Assembly: GCA_004335635.1 (NCBI GenBank)
Contig: QAXH01004625.1
Location: forward strand, 1,622-65,621
DNA length: 64,000 nt
Reading direction: 5' to 3'
DNA from: Chloromonas sp. AAM2
Taxonomy: Eukaryota > Chlorophyta > Chlorophyceae > Chlamydomonadales > Chlamydomonadaceae
Numbering within the stretch: the stretch's first letter is position 1; the number at the start of each line of letters is the position of its first letter. The position numbers were made by a program, and so were the translations under genes. Below, in pieces: positions 60,154 through 64,000 of the stretch. The notes beneath the pieces were generated by a model that was not told the DNA's origin, made no database searches, and saw nothing but the letters and a program-made list of their open reading frames with translations.

Positions 60154-63100
60154 AGCTCAACGTAAGTCGCTAACAACTTGGCTCTGAAAAGCGTCTAAAA
60201 TGCGGACCCGACAAAGAAGAATGATAAGATGTATTCTCGCACACCATAAGTGTGGTCAAAGCCTGCACTGGTAATAAGAGTGCTGTGAATACACCAACAA
60301 GCTTTCATCCCTCTCCCTTGCGCACCAGCTTGAACCCCATGTCCTGAAGTACACACACTAGTAAAACAAGCACAACCCTTGCGCACCAGCTTGAACCCCA
60401 TGTCCTGAAGTACACACACTACTTAAACAAGCACAACCCTTGCGCACCAGCTTGAACCCCATGTCCTGAAGTACACACACTACTAAAACAAGCACAACCC
60501 TTGCGCACCAGCTTGAACCTCATGTCCTGAAGTACACACACTACTAAAACATGCACAACCCTTGCGCACCAGCTTGAATCCCATGTCCTGAAGTACACAC
60601 ACTACTAAAACAAGCACAACCCTTGCGCACCAGCTTGAATCCCATGTCCTGTAGCTCCTGCGGGCTTATGATGGGGGTCTTGCCGCCGCCCTCGAGCATA
60701 GAGGCCATCTGCAGGGGCAGCAAGCTGGCAAGACTCAGCTTTTTGCAGTGTGTGTGATGTGATTGCGCTACCTTGTGCCACTTGCGTTACTACAAAGATG
60801 CTGAAACACGCACATGACACAAACCTCATGCACGCCATCGTGTCATAGCTGCTAGGTTGGCTGCTTACTATTGCCCGCTCTGTCTTCCAGTATGCCAGAA
60901 GCAAGTGGCAGGAACCCATGCCTTTGACCCTTCAACGGCACCCATCTCGCTTTTTGTCCACCTTCACTGAATACCTTAACTGAACGTCTTAGCTGGATGT
61001 GGCTGGCTGTGTTCTGAGCCTGGCTGTTCTGTTTACTGAGCCGTAGCCCCAGCCCACAGAGAAAACCATGCATCCACTTCTAGATTCTCATTTGAAGCTA
61101 TACCCTCACCTTCGCTCCACACCCCTGAACGTTTTGGCTGTTCACCATTGATTCAAGTCGTCCCCCGCACCTTGGGCACCCGTGCCGCCGCCCCACCCGC
61201 CCAGCAGAATCGCCTCATCTCCTCCCCGCTCTCCAGCGCGTCAATGAACAGAATGTCCGCCCCCGCATCAGCAAAGGCCGCGCTGCGCCATAGGGCTTCT
61301 TCCAGGGATATGGCCTGGCGGGCGTCTGTGCGTGCTACAATTAAGATGTCGGCACCCTCCTCCCTGTGTGCATGCAAGGAAGGCAAACTGTACCTTACTT
61401 CCTGACGGTCACGAACTGTACTGTCAACTGTCAACCAATGCATACTGCAGGTCACTCACGATGATGGGCCCCAGGAGCGAGCCAAGGTGTTGGCGGAGCT
61501 GCAAATGCCCTTGCCGACTGGCGGTGCTCAGCAAGAAGACTCAGCGGGTTTTACACTTGCAGGCCTCGCGATGTTCTTGGGTGCTTGACGCATCAGGCAT
61601 GCTTGATTACTAGATGCAGAAGATGGGTGCTCCCTCTCATGCTTGAATCCCCCCTCATGCAGACAGACCAGACCGGACTCCTGCCAGTCATACCCTCACA
61701 CCCTCACACTCTCACACCTTGCATCCACAGCCGCCCGAATGCGTGAGACCGCTTCTTCCCGTGACGTCACTCGCTTGCCCTTGACGTGCCCACAGGACTT
61801 GGGGGCAACCTGGTCCTCAATCAGGATACCTGCAATGGGCAGAAATGGGGAAAGTAAATGTCTTATGCAGCTGGTGGCAGCCATGATGACTCAACATCAG
61901 TACACGGCTTTTCATGCACGTGGTTTTGTAGCTTGCTAAGGTCAAACAACAAAAAAACCAAAGAGAGATCAGGGAAAACTCTCAAAAGCAAACCATGAGC
62001 ATGATGCAGTGGAACTGAGGGAGTGCTTGGATGCCACACGCAAACAGTCAGAGGTGGTGGAGGTACAACAGGCAGCAGGCTGCTTCCAGTCAGGCATTTG
62101 GTGCATTGCCACTGTCAAGAGCTCCTTGCCTGCCTGTCTGCCCGCGCAACACAACAGAGTGCACCCAGCATACGCGACATTTTTTTATTTTTTTATTTAA
62201 TTTATTATTTTATGCCAATTTTTTTAATTTTTTTCTTTTATTTATTATTTGATTTTTTATCTTATGCCATGCTGAGACTGGCAGAGCAACAAGCCAGGTT
62301 ACAGCTGACGCTGACCTCGCTTTACTTGAACCCTGAACAAGCATCCACAGTATTTAAACCTCAACTCTCAACTTGTCAACTCGACTGCAGACACACCGTG
62401 CATTCTCTGGCTGATGTGTTGCAGGCACTCATCTGCAAAGCCCGCTTGTGCATAACCCTGACCGTGACTCTCTCTAGTATCCTGAACTAGTATCAGAACT
62501 AACAGTGTGTCACAGGCACCATTCTGCCGTTGCGCACCTGCAAATCCTGCCTGAGCGTAGCCACGGACCGTGCGCTTGACATTGAGCGCGTTGCCGTAGC
62601 CGGTGTCACCATCACCGATGATGGGAATGGAACGTGTTGCCTCGTTTGCATTGCGACCCTGGGGCGGCAGGCAGCAGGCAAACAAACAGTGAAACCACAA
62701 CTTGACGTAACTCTGCGATGCCGACACTATCCAACCTAGCGGACTGGTTCTGTGATCCATGGCCATGTGATGCTGTACCATGACCATCCATGGCCATGCT
62801 ATGCACCATGTCCATGACTGATTGGCTGTGTGCCAGTGTATGGGCCAACTGTACTCTATAGCCGGCTAAGCTACTCCAGCGCATGGGAGTTGGTAAAGTG
62901 AACAGTAGTAAACCTAGTTGTTTGTGTCTCAACCCGGCAACTGATCTGGGCATGTGCGGCTGTGCATGCCCCCGCCCCTCTCACCGTGTCCACCATCTCA
63001 GCGTACGAGATCAGGCCGGTGTCCGGCGCACCCAGCCTGCACGTGCACATGACAAGCCCGCCCAAGCGCATGATGGCAGCAGGTGCATACTGACCCTTGC

Positions 63101-64000
63101 CTAGTGAACAACTGCTGCCTCTTGTTCTGATCAGATTGTGGATCATTCTGTTGTCATGCACTGACACAAGTTGTTACAACCGTGCAATGCACGGTTTTGC
63201 ACATCAACAAAGAAGTACATTCTCTCACGTCAATCGTAAAACAGTCAACTAGCCACAACCTGCGTTCGTGAAATGAGTGTCTGCCTGCCTGCCAGCCTAT
63301 CAAGCGGGCAGGGGACACCTGGCACTGTCAGCACACCTGGCACCGGCTGTGCAGAAGCCGCTCATGAAGGCAAATGGAAAGCCTGCAAGCAAGCATTTAG
63401 ATCATCATCTTAACTGGACGATGTTGTTTGGACGCTGCATCGCGCACGCTGTCTGACGCAATCCTCAGCTCGGTGGTCTACAACTGCACTGCAACAGGGC
63501 GCAGCTGATGATGGTGTGCGGTGAGTTTTACTGTATTGAACACTTCAAAGCTAACAAGCAGACATTGTACCAGACACACATTCACATGCATACACACCTG
63601 CACGCTCGATCAGCCTGGCTGACAGCCCATCATGGCAACAAGGACCCTGTGCAGTCAGAGGCAGCATCAGGCGTCTGATTTCATGGCTGCCGTCTTCATC
63701 AACAACACGTCCACGCAGGCTCAGTCTCATTACCTGTGATGTATCTGCCAGCTGAGTGAGAGACAGCAAGTCATTCCAAACAATTCTCAGAGCTTATACC
63801 ACACGTCTACTGGTTCAACTCTTTTGCTTTGATCATCTGAATGCATTGCGCAAATCCTTCTTCATCAAGCCCCTGTGATCAAGCCCTGGTGATCTATGGT
63901 GTAGATGGGCATATCAGGCCACACCCACTTGCAGGATTCCAGGTTGCTTCAGTAGGCGCCGTAGAGTGGCTGTGCGGGAAGCAGGTCGGGGAATCGCCTG
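57311..64000 (-). CDS. Isocitrate lyase/PEP mutase superfamily enzyme (PEPM/2-methylisocitrate lyase-like), 5' partial
   Basis: Exons (minus strand): 64000-63929 (continues outside), 63646-63598, 63382-63337, 63036-62985, 62658-62538, 61829-61718, 61363-61171, 60708-60631, 59901-59764, 59368-58948, 58643-58519, 58157-58074, 57668-57641, 57465-57311. All phases agree; 557 residues are visible. The (beta/alpha)8 barrel shows GPCCHDGLSARLIERAGFPF, GAPDTGLISYAEMVD, metal-binding IPIIGDGDTGYGN, IEDQVAPKSCGHVKGKRV with the catalytic-type K-x-C-G-H, ILIVARTDARQAISLEEAL, ADAGADILFIDAL, MLEGGGKTPIISPQELQ and VAYPLSLLGVSIRAMDQAL. Family members cleave or form C-C or C-P bonds of 2-oxoacid adducts; the substrate here is not predictable. 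After EYYAEEERY a Ser/Ala/Pro linker of ~130 residues leads to a second conserved block (FFLVKITEQATGV, IKLETRIPTAFLSGLTAIVP) ending LLQVFLEY, as in plant and algal long forms. Confidence 0.93.
57917..58003 (-). repeat. Dispersed repeat family R4, inverted copy in an intron
   Basis: This includes CCAAGTGGTATCGAACTCAC and GATTGCGTGTAGTGCGTCAG, the reverse complement of the 56-kb copy. It lies in the intron between the 58074 and 57668 exon ends of the PEPM-like gene. Confidence 0.75.
60101..60154 (+). repeat. (GAT)n microsatellite
   Basis: About 17 uninterrupted GAT units in an intron of the PEPM-like gene. They give a poly-His frame on the other strand that is not a gene. Confidence 0.97.
60318..60648 (-). 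repeat. 61-bp tandem array, 6 copies, spanning an exon/5'-splice-site junction
   Basis: The core GACATGGGRTTCAAGCTG (minus strand) recurs at 60648-60631 (the true exon end), 60587-60570, 60526-60509, 60465-60448, 60404-60387 and 60343-60326, exactly 61 bp apart. The five extra cores lie in the following intron. Each is preceded by cttcag and followed by gtgcgc, so each looks like an 18-nt exon encoding DMGFKL (DMRFKL in one copy). Confidence 0.95.
62181..62264 (-). repeat. Extreme A/T tract in an intron
   Basis: About 84 bases are almost wholly T/A on the plus strand (A-rich in the gene's sense), in a window that is otherwise about half GC. It lies in the intron between the 62538 and 61829 exon ends. 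Confidence 0.9.

Overview
This is nuclear DNA from a green alga, most likely of the order Chlamydomonadales. The evidence is intron-dense genes with GT/AG junctions, GC-rich exons in a matrix of about 50% GC, long Ala/Gln/Pro/Gly low-complexity tracts in regulatory proteins, and plant-lineage genes (ESV1/LESV, group I bZIP, AP2-like, plant-type P5C synthase). The species cannot be named. There are no operons. I built gene models by joining exons whose splice sites and reading phases agree; every model below is phase-consistent from first to last exon, except where stated.

Layout. 1-4.4 kb: microsatellite, repeats and a possible distal exon. 4.4-12.4 kb (-): an 11-exon, about 997-aa coiled-coil protein of unknown function. 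12.4-15.6 kb: repeats (tRNA-derived SINE, dispersed families, a degraded ORF). 15.6-17.2 kb (+): VIP1/RF2a-like bZIP factor, with a telomere-like tract just upstream. 18.5-24.7 kb (+): 17-exon P5C synthase-like gene with an intact reductase domain and a kinase domain that looks dead. 25.3-26.1 kb: a 783-bp hAT-like element with perfect 16-bp inverted ends and a small spliced gene. 26-31 kb: sparse, small candidate ORFs. 31.5-37.6 kb (-): about 1472-aa factor with two AP2-like domains. 40.3-44.4 kb (-): BTB/POZ protein. 46.05-46.81 kb: assembly gap. 48.9-55.4 kb (-): ESV1/LESV-type starch protein. 55.4-57.3 kb: repeats and a 62-bp-stem hairpin. 57.3-64 kb (-): ICL/PEP-mutase family enzyme, 5' end outside the window.

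The genes do not form one pathway. Two touch carbon or amino acid metabolism (ESV1-like, PEPM-like), one is proline-related, and the rest are regulatory or unknown.

The most unusual structural theme is local duplication across exon/5'-splice-site junctions. It is seen three times in the P5CS gene, once in the coiled-coil gene, and as a six-copy 61-bp array in the PEPM-like gene, where each extra copy carries an 18-nt in-frame pseudo-exon with AG and GT borders.
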